A stretch of 64,000 bases of DNA from Reticulitermes lucifugus (taxonomy: Eukaryota > Arthropoda > Insecta > Blattodea > Rhinotermitidae). The notes under the pieces are model-generated. The model worked only from the letters and a program-made list of their open reading frames with translations, was not told where the DNA came from and made no database searches. Location of the stretch: assembly GCA_026260175.1 (NCBI GenBank), contig JAKCWW010000585.1:38652-102651 (forward strand), in the 5' to 3' direction. Position numbers and translations under genes: made by a program. Below are positions 1-11,527 of this stretch, piece by piece (within the stretch, counting starts at the first letter, position 1; every line of letters begins with the position of its first letter).

Positions 1-1194
1 ACCCCAAAAAATAATATATGCCCTTCAACTATACTATAATCCGTGGACGTTGATCCGAGAAATTCTTTACAGACGCAGACAGGTCTCACAGTTCGTTCTC
101 AGTTCTGATGGCTCTGCGGTACGGCCGTCTCACAGAGCGCCACGTCGGCTAATCATTCGTTATTCATTCCAATCTTTAAGAACCACCACTTCGACTGTTA
201 GATTAGGATGGACACCCACTATGCATTACTTGTAAAGTATTCAACTGTTTGAAGCAGGAATTTAGGAGCTGCAGCATATTGGTAGGGAACATTTAACATT
301 TTAACAAAGTCTCGCGTTTTGAAAGTTCTCTGATTTTGCTGTATTGGTGTAGTCGTATTTGACTCTTCGATGTTGGTATAAGGAAAGCAAAGAAGAGAAA
401 TATCTGTAAGAATTGAATAACGATGAGGTACTGACACCTGTATTTATTTATTTATTTACTTCGTAACTATCGCCTCATATTACATATTCTGTTGCCCCAG
501 TTACCTTGTCATTAAATCACTTTCTCGGGTTCTTCGCTTGCTGTTTCACTTAGCTTATAAATCCACACACCGAAACGCGATCTCCTTTATTCATCATTCC
601 TGTTGCAACTTTTTCGAGTCCGGTTTCAAATAGAGAACCTTAGACTGGCTACCCTGACTGAAGTGATGCGTGGTTGTATCAGTGCCTCCCGAAATATGCC
701 ACAGTAGTATTTATATTTGGTTTTCTTCTTTTAATCCTCTCCAGTCATTCATTAACATTTTTTTTCGATCAAAAATATACAATCTTTTCAAAAAAAGCGT
801 CTTCATATGAGGCAAAAATAAGTAAATACAATTAGATCTGAAGATATCTTAACTTAAGGTAATTCTAACCAATCACTTAATTATTTGCTAAAATGTGTGT
901 ACCTTTTAATGTCTTAAAATGATCTTCTTATCCATGAATTATAGGGACCTAAGTATATCAGAAATCGTCTCTGCATTTCTAAAAATATCTGTAATTTCTT
1001 CTTCCTTCCGCTTTTCATTTCGTTGGCACGAACATTTCTTATTATAGTTATATGATCCTACTTGGAAACTGTACCAAGTTAAGGTTGCTTTAAAGGACCC
1101 CCTCCTTAATTTGTCTTAGGTTTTTATTCAGGTCATAGAGAATATTTTCTCTAGTGTTATATTTTATGTTGTCTATGTATATGCATATATATAG
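1..1194. other. No gene seen; unique AT-rich sequence
   Basis: I see only short open frames (up to 72 codons) with no recognisable domain, and no repeat shared with the rest of the window. It reads as non-coding, intergenic or intronic DNA. Confidence 0.6.
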
Positions 1195-1232
1195 GTATGT
1201 ATGTATGTATGTATGTATGTATGTATGTATTT
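1195..1232. repeat. (GTAT)n microsatellite
   Basis: About nine uninterrupted GTAT units follow a short AT-alternating stretch. It is a simple-sequence repeat with no coding potential. Confidence 0.95.
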
Positions 1233-3243
1233 GTTTGAAGTTTATTTCGCCATGGACTATTGTCAATAACTCATAATATGCGGCGTCGAATGGCTGAATA
1301 ATTATTAGATAATAAATTCGGAACTATGTCGCAGAATGCGATTTTGATGTAATTCGAGGAATTTTTCGGCATTTTCTTTTAGTGGCTGAGGAAGACCACA
1401 GATATCCTCCGTCAGGTCTATCCTAGACCAGATTAGAACTCACGTGCAGAATCCAGAGTGTGTACGCCTTGCAATCCCTACATCAGCTTAACATTAGTTA
1501 CAACAAGACTTTATTTGACCTTTTAGTATCCCAAAACTGAAGGAAGTATTATTTTACAAAAAATGTATACTGCATAATTTAAATTGATAGCCAAAGACTT
1601 TTTACCTTTAATAGAATTATGAATGAAGTATCAGTGCTTATGTTAATAAATTCTTCAGATACATAGCAGCTAAACAGCTAAGCAAACCCGTGATTATCAA
1701 ACAGACGAATGTGAGTCAACATGACACCCTGTGTTTGGGCTTCGAAAGAAGAGCATCGTGCTGTGTTGACTTCCTTCGGTATTGGTTGCTGTAAGTTGGT
1801 CACTTTTTAAATTGGAAAATCGTAGTGTAGTCATCTCTCGACGGGATAATAGAATCTCTCTCATCTTGCCGCAAGGTAAAACCTGTCAGTGGCCCCCGAC
1901 TCCAGAACTGCCACCCTGTGTTGAAAGTATGAAAAAGTAGACCAAAGATAAATTACTTCAAAATTGGAAAATGGTAAAGTTGGCTATAGGAATACAAATA
2001 GCTTCCAGAGCTATGCTGCACGGCTAGCCACAGAAAAGCAGAGAACTTACTACAGAGTGCGCCGCAAGCTGAGGCACCACTTGGGAAGTTCCGTGCCAAT
2101 AGACGGTTGTTACCAATGACTACTCTGGATTGACTACCTTTAGCAAGAAATGTTGCGTTGTTTAACAGAGAGTAGCCCCTCGGTCATCCGGACTATATGG
2201 GGGGGGGGAGCGGTGGTTCGTATTATCAGGGAATTTGGCCCACGGAGGAAAACTCCATGGTATGTGTAACATACAAATATGGTGCTAAAGTACCATTCCT
2301 TAAAGCGAAAATACTGTACCTGACAGTATATAATATTAATTTCTGTGGGAAATACTGGGCTGTGTTTGGCCCAAAATTTCCCGGACCACCCGGATACCCC
2401 GCGTTCGGATTACTGAGGAACGGCTGTACTTTAATTATGAGTGGGAAGAAAGGATGAAGAAAACGATGATATTAAAAAGTCACATAAAATGTGACGCAAA
2501 TAATGGTTCATAGAAAACAGTAATATGAAAATTGTGGATGTGGAAGTGGCTGTACAGCATAAAAACCTGGTACGTTCACACATTTATGAAGAATGCACGC
2601 AACACAGTTAATTCCCTTGCATTCTGAAACATTCCTATGGTGGTATATAATTCGCCTCACTTAAGTGTTTGTTCTCATTCCTCTTTTTTTTAAATTATTA
2701 AGATATTATGGAAGCAATAAGAATTGAATTAACAGGTTAATATCTACAAATCTAAAGCTGCTGAGGTAGACGACAGTGATAATTCATACATATTGGGAAT
2801 TTCAGAACTTTTGATATTCCATTTTATTCTTGTTTTTACACGAGTAGTGACACGTGTCAAGTAAATTGCTGAAGCAGAGGCCTACTTGTGAGGATTAGCA
2901 AGTCATTTATATCCACCTGTTATGAAACCAGTAATTTTACAAGAGACCGGCACTGAACCTCTTACTGTGTTGAATGAATCCAGTCAACACATTCATTATC
3001 TCTTTCCTTAAGATTCATTTAAATATCATACTCCAATCTATCTTGATATTTTCAATTAGGGGTTTTCTAAAGATCTTTATGAATATTTAATTTTTGTGAC
3101 ACACGCAACAGGTTCAAATCGTGAAGCTCATTACGTGATTATTTCCTGCTCTATCCTCTTTCCTCTCAAATACGTGCTACAAATAATTTTAAGCCGCAGT
3201 TTCTACTAAAGATATACACTATTTACAAACCGTAGGAAGAGGT
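1233..3243. other. No gene seen
   Basis: This is AT-rich sequence. An 86-codon open frame at 2197-2457 begins just before a run of nine G and has no recognisable domain, so it is probably chance. I see no repeat family shared with other parts of the window. Confidence 0.55.
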
Positions 3244-3305
3244 TATGCCGATCCCAGTGGCCGTGCGGTCTAAGGCGTGGGTCTTCGGCCGCTCGCTTGC
3301 TAGGA
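3244..3305 (+). repeat. SINE family 1, 5' part (tRNA-Leu/Ser-like head), cut by gap
   Basis: The head contains the RNA polymerase III A-box region GTGGCCGTGCGGTCTAAGG, which resembles the D-arm of a tRNA-Leu or tRNA-Ser. The same head recurs at 26.44 kb and 58.55 kb on this strand and at 20.97 kb on the other. The copy runs into a block of N before its B box, so its length and 3' end are unknown. Confidence 0.8.
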
Positions 3306-3390
3306 NNNNNNNNNNNNNNNNNNNNNNNNNNNNNNNNNNNNNNNNNNNNNNNNNNNNNNNNNNNNNNNNNNNNNNNNNNNNNNNNNNNNN
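3306..3390. other. Assembly gap, 85 N
   Basis: This run of N sits between a SINE head and an AG repeat, so the missing sequence probably includes the rest of the SINE and more of the AG tract. Open frames that cross it are artefacts. Confidence 0.99.
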
Positions 3391-3408
3391 AGAGAGAGAG
3401 AGAGAGAG
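3391..3408. repeat. (AG)n microsatellite at gap edge
   Basis: Nine AG units directly abut the gap. The real tract may be longer and may be why the assembly broke here. Confidence 0.9.
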
Positions 3409-5000
3409 CAGCAATTTACAGCTTCGTTAAATTAAAGACTTCCCTGTCTGTGAAGATGGAAGCACTAGGTTCCTCTAAAACGCCGGTAACTGTTTACCCG
3501 TCGATAACTCAGAAGGTTGGAATTTTAAATTGCTTCTTTGTTTTCTGACTTCTCTTTTCTGATTTCTGTATCGTGTTCCGTTTGATTGCTGTCAGTCTCA
3601 ACCTGAGCAATTTCACTAGGCGTTAACACAATATTTTGAAATTTTAGTCGGAATACCGACTTTTATGGCAGAGGTTTACGTAGTCGTCTTGAGACAAGCT
3701 ACACAAAAGCTGATATATACCTTGAAAATACCACGCCAGTCTTTTTTCCATTCAACTTTCACCTCACGCAATCTTCCCAGTCCTTCCAACTTTCAGTAAC
3801 ATCTGAATTTGGTTCAACGTCACTAAATATTCTGCAGTCCACACTACCATTCTTATCATGTGAACTTTATAACATAAGGCTCACGTCTGCTTAATTTACA
3901 ATCGTCCTCCTTGGAACAGAGTTGAATGAGAAACTTGAAGCCGTCTTATTCAACATGCGAATGTATCTTGTTCGTCCTTTGACAGAACCGTAGGCAGAGA
4001 CAAACTGCACCATTAATATTTTCCTTGGAGTGTACTACATTCTCCGTCTTCGCAAATGTGAGCAATAAACATGGCTTCTATGAATATTCATGTCGAACAA
4101 ACAGTGACCGCTCCAGGGACCAGTTAGGCCACATCATGAGCGAATATAATTTAGCCTAAATGTTTACAACGATTCACTTTTGTATCATGTCGTTTATTGA
4201 AGAGCAGCAGATTAACTTAGGCTCTTGGGCTTAGTAACTGAGTAACAGAACTTATTGTATGCAGTGTCAACTGTTAAGTAAGCTGCATATTATATTTACT
4301 GGGCTACCGGCTATGTAGTTCAGAGTTATTGTGCTTTTCTCTCATGCCTTCAGCAAACTTGTATTTAGCACCTTTAAAAAGCAGTAAAGGTTTCAAACTT
4401 TCCTGTCTGGTGTAGTGGTATGTGATATATGCAGCTGAAACAGCATCATGAAATAACCTAAAACCTTATTAGTAAACTTTAATTCACGTAGACCTGCAAG
4501 TACTTAAAAATATAACATGCCTGGCAGTAGGCCTACTTAGAAATAACTTTGCTCTTGTAAACGGAACAAAAATAAGTATATATTTTCACATTTAAGGCAA
4601 CGAAAATTGATATCGTGGCTTTGTGATATATGACATCTTGTAGCTTACTTTGTGGTTGCTAACATTTCGAAAAAATCTACCACTTCTGTTTCTAAAGATG
4701 GAGGGACGGAAGAAACAGGTGCCTTCGAATATCGGTAACTACCAGAAGAGTGCAAGGTCGCGAAACCCGAGACATCGGTCCTAAAAAAAGAAGTTGTCTT
4801 TGTACACCATTTATACGGAAGGGGAAGCATAGGTATAAATACGCACATTCTTAACCTTCGGGCTGAATAGACGTGAGTGGTCAATTTTGTCTCTTGTCGA
4901 TTTTTACCTGCGTATAGAAGTCCAGGTATTTATTTAGAAGCTAGGAAGGGCTCAGTGCCGGTATCAACTGTTTGGCAAAAAATATATTCTTCTTGCCTGT
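3409..5000. other. No gene seen
   Basis: AT-rich sequence with short open frames only (79 codons at most) and no recognisable domain or repeat. Confidence 0.55.
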
Positions 5001-5072
5001 GCCGGGAATCGAGTCTTTGTCTTTCATTACAAAGCCTGTTCACTATGCCAATTGTGCTACCCATACGCCAGT
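5001..5072 (-). repeat. tRNA-derived SINE head (family 5)
   Basis: On the minus strand an A-box match, TAGCACAATTGG, is followed about 38 bp later by a B-box match, CTCGATTCCCGGC. That is the spacing of an internal Pol III promoter. The sequence between them does not fold as a clean tRNA, so this is a SINE or tRNA pseudogene rather than a working tRNA. I saw no second copy in the window, so the SINE body cannot be delimited. Confidence 0.5.
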
Positions 5073-8000
5073 TTTAATCTACTAAGATACTTCATTTTTT
5101 ACGGTTAAACGCTTTGAAATATGCATTGAGGCGTTACGAAACGTATTCTCGTTGTTTGAGCGGACGGTTTTGCATTTCGATTTATTGAAAATCGGAGATG
5201 AATAAAAAGTGATAATCATAAGAAACATCCGAGATTCATTTAAAGGGAGAAATCAGACAATTTTGTTCTCCAAAATACAAGTAGTTACGTGAAGTGACTA
5301 ATGTGGATTTTGAAACGATTCATGCGCCTCAAAGAAAGAGATATTTGCTTGTTCGTCTTTATGAATTTGTAATGTACTTATAGGAAAATTTTATTCTGAA
5401 GATTTTGGACATAGTCAGCCCAATGTACTTGGAATCCTATAGCACGCAAGCTCAAAGACAGATTCAAAATGCAATAGAAACATTTAGTGTAATTAGCCTA
5501 CAATACGAAGCTTCAACGTTTGGAGTTCTTTGACAGAAACTGATTCCAATATTAACAGTTTGAATCCTTTTATACTAACTTACAACAGAATTAAGAGGCA
5601 ATTACACATACTTCTTAATTAAGGTTAAATTGATTGAGATAATGAAATGTTTTTAAAAATGACACGCATGAGTATCTCGCCATTTTTAAGATATGCACAA
5701 ACATATTATTCTTCTAAATTATTGAAAGAGTTTTGAGTGCTTTGCTGTACCCTATCGAGTCACCTTATTCAAATAAACGAACTGCCTGCATCAGAACTTT
5801 CTTTGAGAACTTAATAGTGAATCAGGTCTACAAGAACGCGCATATCTATTACTGTGTCCAAAAGAGTCCGACACAGAATCCCAAACTTGAGCTTTGAGTT
5901 GCGCAGTGGCTAGGCTGCTCCACAAACAGTTTTGTAACCACCACGCTCAGATCTCAGCTCAGGTCTTACCGAACGGCCTCTAGGAGACGAGAAATTTCAC
6001 CTGTGAAATATGCATGGTGTGAACGAGGGAGCAATCATTGCCGGATTTGCAATTATGGAAGATGAGTGTAACGAATCCGAGAGAGGCTGCAGTAATCCAG
6101 AGTCTGTAATGCATCAGGATCCCTAAGGGGCAACTGGGAAGAATTACAATGACAAATCCCAGAGTTGAATGCAATTTATCCTGTGAATACTCACCAAGAT
6201 TCAGAATGAATATCAGAATTACGGGCCCCTTGGCGATAATGTTAAAATTTTGTGCGGTGTGCCCAGTTAATAAAACACTTGTCTTTTCTCTCAGAGAGAA
6301 ATGTACATCAGGGGTAACAAAGTGCACTTAAATTCAGGTTACTTTTCATGCATTACCATCAACGTGATTACGCGTAAAACTAATAGGATGAATATGTGTA
6401 TACGTATATTAGTGCCTAATAGTTTGGCACAAAATTTGTTCTGTTCATGTCCATCCTTTCCCTTGAATTGCCTGAGAATGCTGAATATCATGTAAAAAAG
6501 GTTAAGTAAAGCGAAAGAAATGAGGATGTTTGAAAAGAGTTTCTCAGATGAATTTTACATCTAAGAGAGAAGAAGAAGAAAAAGAAGAAGATGATTAATA
6601 TGATGTTGATACTTAACATTCTTGCATAGAAATACGAAATGTATAACAATTTTGGATTCTTAAACCTCGAGGAAGGTGGCAGGAAAATAGGAGGCCAATA
6701 TTTAAGACTGTTCTGCCAAGTTGCGGACATGATTCAACTTACTGAGGACAGGATCCAGTGACACAGCTTTGTGAAAACTCTGGGTCATTTTCTGATGAGC
6801 TATAAAAGTAGAAACTATTCATTTAATTCCATATAGTATTGAGTAGCTTAGTTAAGGGACATTATACGTGTAACAGGACCGTGGTGAGCGAAGACAAACA
6901 GAAGGTTTATGATTCGTCCTGTTCCTCTAATGGCAATGTTTCGAGTGCAAAGTAAAAGAACATGGAGCACGAGGCGTATAGTGTACACCTACATGGAACA
7001 AACAAGATACCTGCATAAGTTTTGCTTTCCAATACTTGCTGTTGAACGTAAAATAAGAGAGGATAATTTTGGAATAGGTATTCAGCAATTTTTGGGAATG
7101 CGAACAGACTGTGGAGATTATGCACCTTCACACTCCCATAACAACAAAGAATGTCCTAATAATCTACTCAAATACCTGCCATAGAGCTCAGATCTGAAAG
7201 TATCAATTATGGTGAAAGGGTCCCAGTGGAAAATAAATAAGCAAAGTGTATAAAAGGCTCTTCTCGAGACCGGAAGTCTCTGTTGTGAACTTTGTATGTT
7301 ATGTTCAGAATTTAACAAAATACAAAGACAAACAATGTATTATTGTATAGTTATGAACCTACATGCATTTTCAGTTCCTTGGAAGCAGCAAAACTTTACT
7401 TCAAATAAATGCACAATGAGATGCATAAACCTAAAAAAAACTAATTTTAAAAACGTGTCTGCGTGGAGAACGAGTATGAGTACATATATCCATCCCTGTT
7501 TTAAAAGTATTTCTTGTAAATAAATACATTGTTTGAATTTTCGTGGCACTTGCATGTGCGCCCTCTCGCTCAGACACTGGACCTCAGTCTTCTGTCACAT
7601 TGGATCAAAATGTTACGGGAAGGTGGCTGAGTGTACATCCTCTGCTGAGCTCTAGATGAAGTGCTACGAGCTTCAGCAGAAAGTGTTTCAAAGTGGATCA
7701 CGTTGACGAACTTTCTCTACCGGACGTGTGGTGTTAAGCGTTGCTGAGCTCGACCTGTTTACATTCAGACCAGGGACCTCTCTCACCAGAGGCGAGAACG
7801 TATAGACGGGGCAGGATTGTCTTATTGAATTTGTACAAGGAGTCAGTTGGGACGGTTACGTCAGTGAACTCTTCTCCTGCAACAATGTTATAACAACCTT
7901 ACTCTTTATTTGAATGGCTCTCGTCTCCAAATTATGAGCTTCTTACTTCGTTGGCGCGCCTTTGGAAATTTTTGTGTTCAGAAATCGACTGTATGTAGGT

Positions 8001-11000
8001 TTATTGAATTACTCAATTTCCTCGTGCTTTTCTTACACATCACTTTCCCAAGAAATACTGACATTAATTAACTAGCACTATGATATCGGAATCCAAAATC
8101 GGAAATTGTTAAAATAAATATCCATCATTTTCTTCAGCTGTTTGTTGGCAGTAATACTAAACTAGTTCTGTTCATCTCTCTCTCTCTTATTCTGTTTGAG
8201 TAGGAAAGAAATTGTTATTCTCCAGTCTTTTTTCGTTTTGTAAAGTAGTAGTTTTCAAATAGATTTCCACAACACTATTTTGCATGAATTGGTTAAACCC
8301 CCCACGTATCTAAATTCAAAGCTTCCCTAAGCCCCCTATTCCAAAAGTATTTGTAACAAGTACAAATTACGAAGTTTCTCTTTTATGTTATAAGTATATA
8401 AAATCGATTGCTTAATTAATCCTTTTTAAGCCAAAGCAACCGTTGCCTGTATAGTCGGCTTTTGTTAAATATTGCCACAATGTTGATACCTAGTGTTCTT
8501 TCTTTGTTCCTCCCAAAATCACTGGCAGGAAGCGCCTGGAATAATTCTACAATCCCCATACCATTGCATTGTCTCTTGTTACTTTACTATGTGTCATTGC
8601 ACTATGATCATCGAATCCAAATTCCTACTCTATTAACTCGACGCATTTCATCTCCATTGTTTTAGGCCGCTACTATCAGTGGATTCATCAACCTGGGAAA
8701 ATATTTGAGACTGTTCATTCAGTATCTGACCTGAAATAGTTAAAACAGACAACTACAATGAAACAGAGTACTTGTACTTGACAACGTTTATACATATAAG
8801 AATTGTTTGCGCCTGATATTTTTTAAATACGTCTAACTGCATACAGATGCCAAATTAACTACAACATGACTAAGTGAAATATCTCAGGACAGAGTTTTAA
8901 TACAATATAGCTGTAGGATTGGCTTTCTCATAAGTTTCGTATTATTGCTTTGCTGTAAAAAGTTATCTAAAGCAGAATTACATAAATCGAATACGCGTTT
9001 AATATACTTAATTTTGTATATCATAAGTTTTCCGACAACAAAACTTTCAGTGGTACAAATGAATACCAAATTGCAACAGATGCTATTATTTAGACTTTCT
9101 CTTACCTCAATAGGAAACCGCTACATATTTTCAAACCATAACCCCCTCTATTTCTTTATCGTACGTGCACTGGACATATGTAATTCCATGTCAGCTGTAA
9201 AGAATACGATCTAATTCCAACTTAAAAATGTTACGTTTAGAATTTTCCTTCCTGCTAGTATTTTTTTCTGGATGTATCTGACGATGATCTAAAGAGGCCG
9301 AAGTATGTACTTGTAATATAAATTCGCATTAAATAACCATATACACAAGTTTTGCGACCGGCGGCATATTTATGCAGTTTAGTTTGCAATGTTTTAATTT
9401 TCTGGTTATTTGTAAATAAAAAAATGTCAAAATATTAAGAAAAGTAATACCAATAATAACACCAGCATAATGTTCTTTATGTGGGCGGAACAGAAGATTT
9501 GGATTTGTTTAATAAGTAAGAAGGATGTGGCGTTGTTTTCATTATTTAAGCTACTTAACGCAAGATAAGGAAATAGTAGTACACCAAATTTCCCATTTTT
9601 CAATATGAACAGATCTTCTATTTTGAGATGATTAATTTTTTAAAAGTACAGTTAACATTTCAGTTACAATGACAGCAAGTTTTGTCCATCACGTACAATT
9701 CATTCTTCTATTGCTTGCCCAGAATATAAATAAACATACTCAATCTGTTAAGCTTTGTTCACAGATCGCCTTCTTTTATTTTATTTTATAATATTATAAT
9801 ACATACAACATTATATTTGCCTTCTTTTAATATTTCGAGAAACGTTTTGCGCAATGTCCATAATTTCTATTCACATTATTTCAAAGAAACGAAGTGTTTT
9901 CATGATCTTTCTAAGAAATAAAAGAGTTACTCACCAAACGAACTGTCTAAATTCCTGTGCATTAATAAAGCCTCACTTGATTGATTTATCGGGTCTAATC
10001 TTATAAAAAAGCAATAACTAATTGATCAGAAAACAAATGCTGTTAAGAATTGTGTTATAAACAATGTTAAATCGCGTTGTATCTTGGCGGTTGCATTCAC
10101 ATATTGACACAAGACGTTAGCGATTTAGCTGAATATACGTACCTGATCAAGCACCAAGTTGTAAAATGGGTTGATGACGACGGAACCGGAAAGAACATTC
10201 TAATGATCTGCGACCGCTACCGGGGGTTGCGCTTATTTTGTTCCGGCACCGGCGACACCAAGTTCCCCATCCACGTACATCGCTCACTGAGCAGTAATGG
10301 AGCGAAACGTGTCACGTTCCAGTGTGAGGTGTGCTTCACTGCTTTATGCTGACGTAACCTAATAAGGAAAACCTTTAGCTGCAAAAATGTCTCTGTGGTC
10401 CAGCAAGATTTTGTACTAGATGAAATGATGCATAACAAGGAGGTTCGTACTTTGTACTCTTCAACAAATAATTGTAGGAGAGATCAGCAGGAAATAAAGC
10501 CTGTACGGGGTCATAAAACCCGCTGAGTAAATTGGATTTATGAGTAATTTCCGCAACGTGAATTAAATTAAGGCATAATGTAAAATTACCTCTGTTTGCG
10601 TGTTTCGTCTCCCCCCAAAACGAAAAAAGATCCTCAAATTTCTTCGGGTAAATGCGTTTTCCTTATCAGTCCAATAATGCTCCAAATGGAGACCAATGCG
10701 AAATTTTACCATCTTCCCTCAATTCTATCCCCTCTTTTAAAACATGGAAACATAACACAAGACATAGGCTGTCATGAGACTGAAAGGCCGTAAAATCATG
10801 TCACTTTGTTGTTATTTTGGCAATAATAAACCCGCGTATCTAATAGTAATTGTCATGATTCATCAGTAAACACAATTTGGTTCGAACATTTTAAATAACT
10901 AGATGAAAATTGTACATTCATCGACTGTTCTACAGGGTAAACCTAAAATATTTGTCACAGTGAAAAGTGAAAGTTATGTTGGCAGTTTAAAATATTTTAA

Positions 11001-11276
11001 ATTTCATTATGTTGGTAGAACCCGCTTTGAAGTGCTGTGCAAATACACACTCTTCTGAGCCAGAAGCTCTAAATAGAACACTCACAGATATTTAAAGGTT
11101 TGCTTATAAACATAATCTATGGAGCAAATGAACTTGTGTGCATGTTAAATACTGAATGGGCTACTGGTTTGTGACAGTTTAAATTTTCTTGTGATTTTCT
11201 AATTCCTAATTAATTTCATGCTACAATACACTGATAACTTACAAAAACGTAGATTAATGTGCCTAGAAATGTATAA
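5073..11276. other. Long stretch without a recognised gene
   Basis: This is mostly unique AT-rich DNA. A weak tRNA-like stretch lies at 5888-5965 (A-box-like TTGCGCAGTGGCTAGG and a degenerate B box), possibly an old SINE. A short TC run lies at 8177-8188. The sequence is visibly less AT-rich at 7550-7870 and 10140-10345. The latter carries 91-codon and 73-codon frames on opposite strands, neither with a recognisable domain. Confidence 0.5.
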
Positions 11277-11527
11277 AATTTGGAAAGCGGCAAAGCTATA
11301 TTTTTTTTGGCGCCGGGGGCCAGAATCACAATGGACGCCCCTTAACAGAAAATATGAACTTTAAAATATCACAGCTACTTATTGAATTTTCTTGTATTGA
11401 CTCAGGAATTTAAAATGTGTTGAGTTTAGAAGATCGAATTTTTCATTCAAAATATTCTTTTTTGCCACCCAGTTTGCTGCCCCGCCCGGGGCGGCCGCAC
11501 GACTCGTCCTCCATAGCTACGCCTCTG
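11277..11527 (-). mobile_element. Fragment of a probable hAT-type DNA transposon end
   Basis: Read on the minus strand the fragment begins at 11527 with CAGAGGCGTAGCTATGG, which fits the CAGNGGCGTAG terminal motif I associate with many hAT-superfamily and related non-autonomous elements. GC-rich blocks follow, including CCCCGGGCGGGGC and, further in, GGCGCCGGGGGCC near 11310, unlike the AT-rich surroundings. I do not find the matching opposite terminal repeat within a few hundred bases, so this is a one-ended remnant. The superfamily is inferred from the terminal motif alone. Confidence 0.4.

Noticed and set aside
3223-3548. Three frames crossing the N gap near 3.3 kb
   Set aside because: They are open only because N codons are not counted as stops; the known parts are SINE and AG repeat.
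5980-6327. 115-codon minus-strand frame with hydrophobic stretches
   Set aside because: Hydrophobic runs are expected from T-rich codons; no family is recognised, and a shorter frame overlaps on the plus strand.
9274-9315. A third hammerhead-like string (CTGACGATGATCTAAAGAGG then CCGAAG) near 9280
   Set aside because: Stem II has a mismatch, GAAA reads GAAG, and the flanks do not pair as stem I. It may be a worn relative of the same motif, but the sequence alone does not support it.
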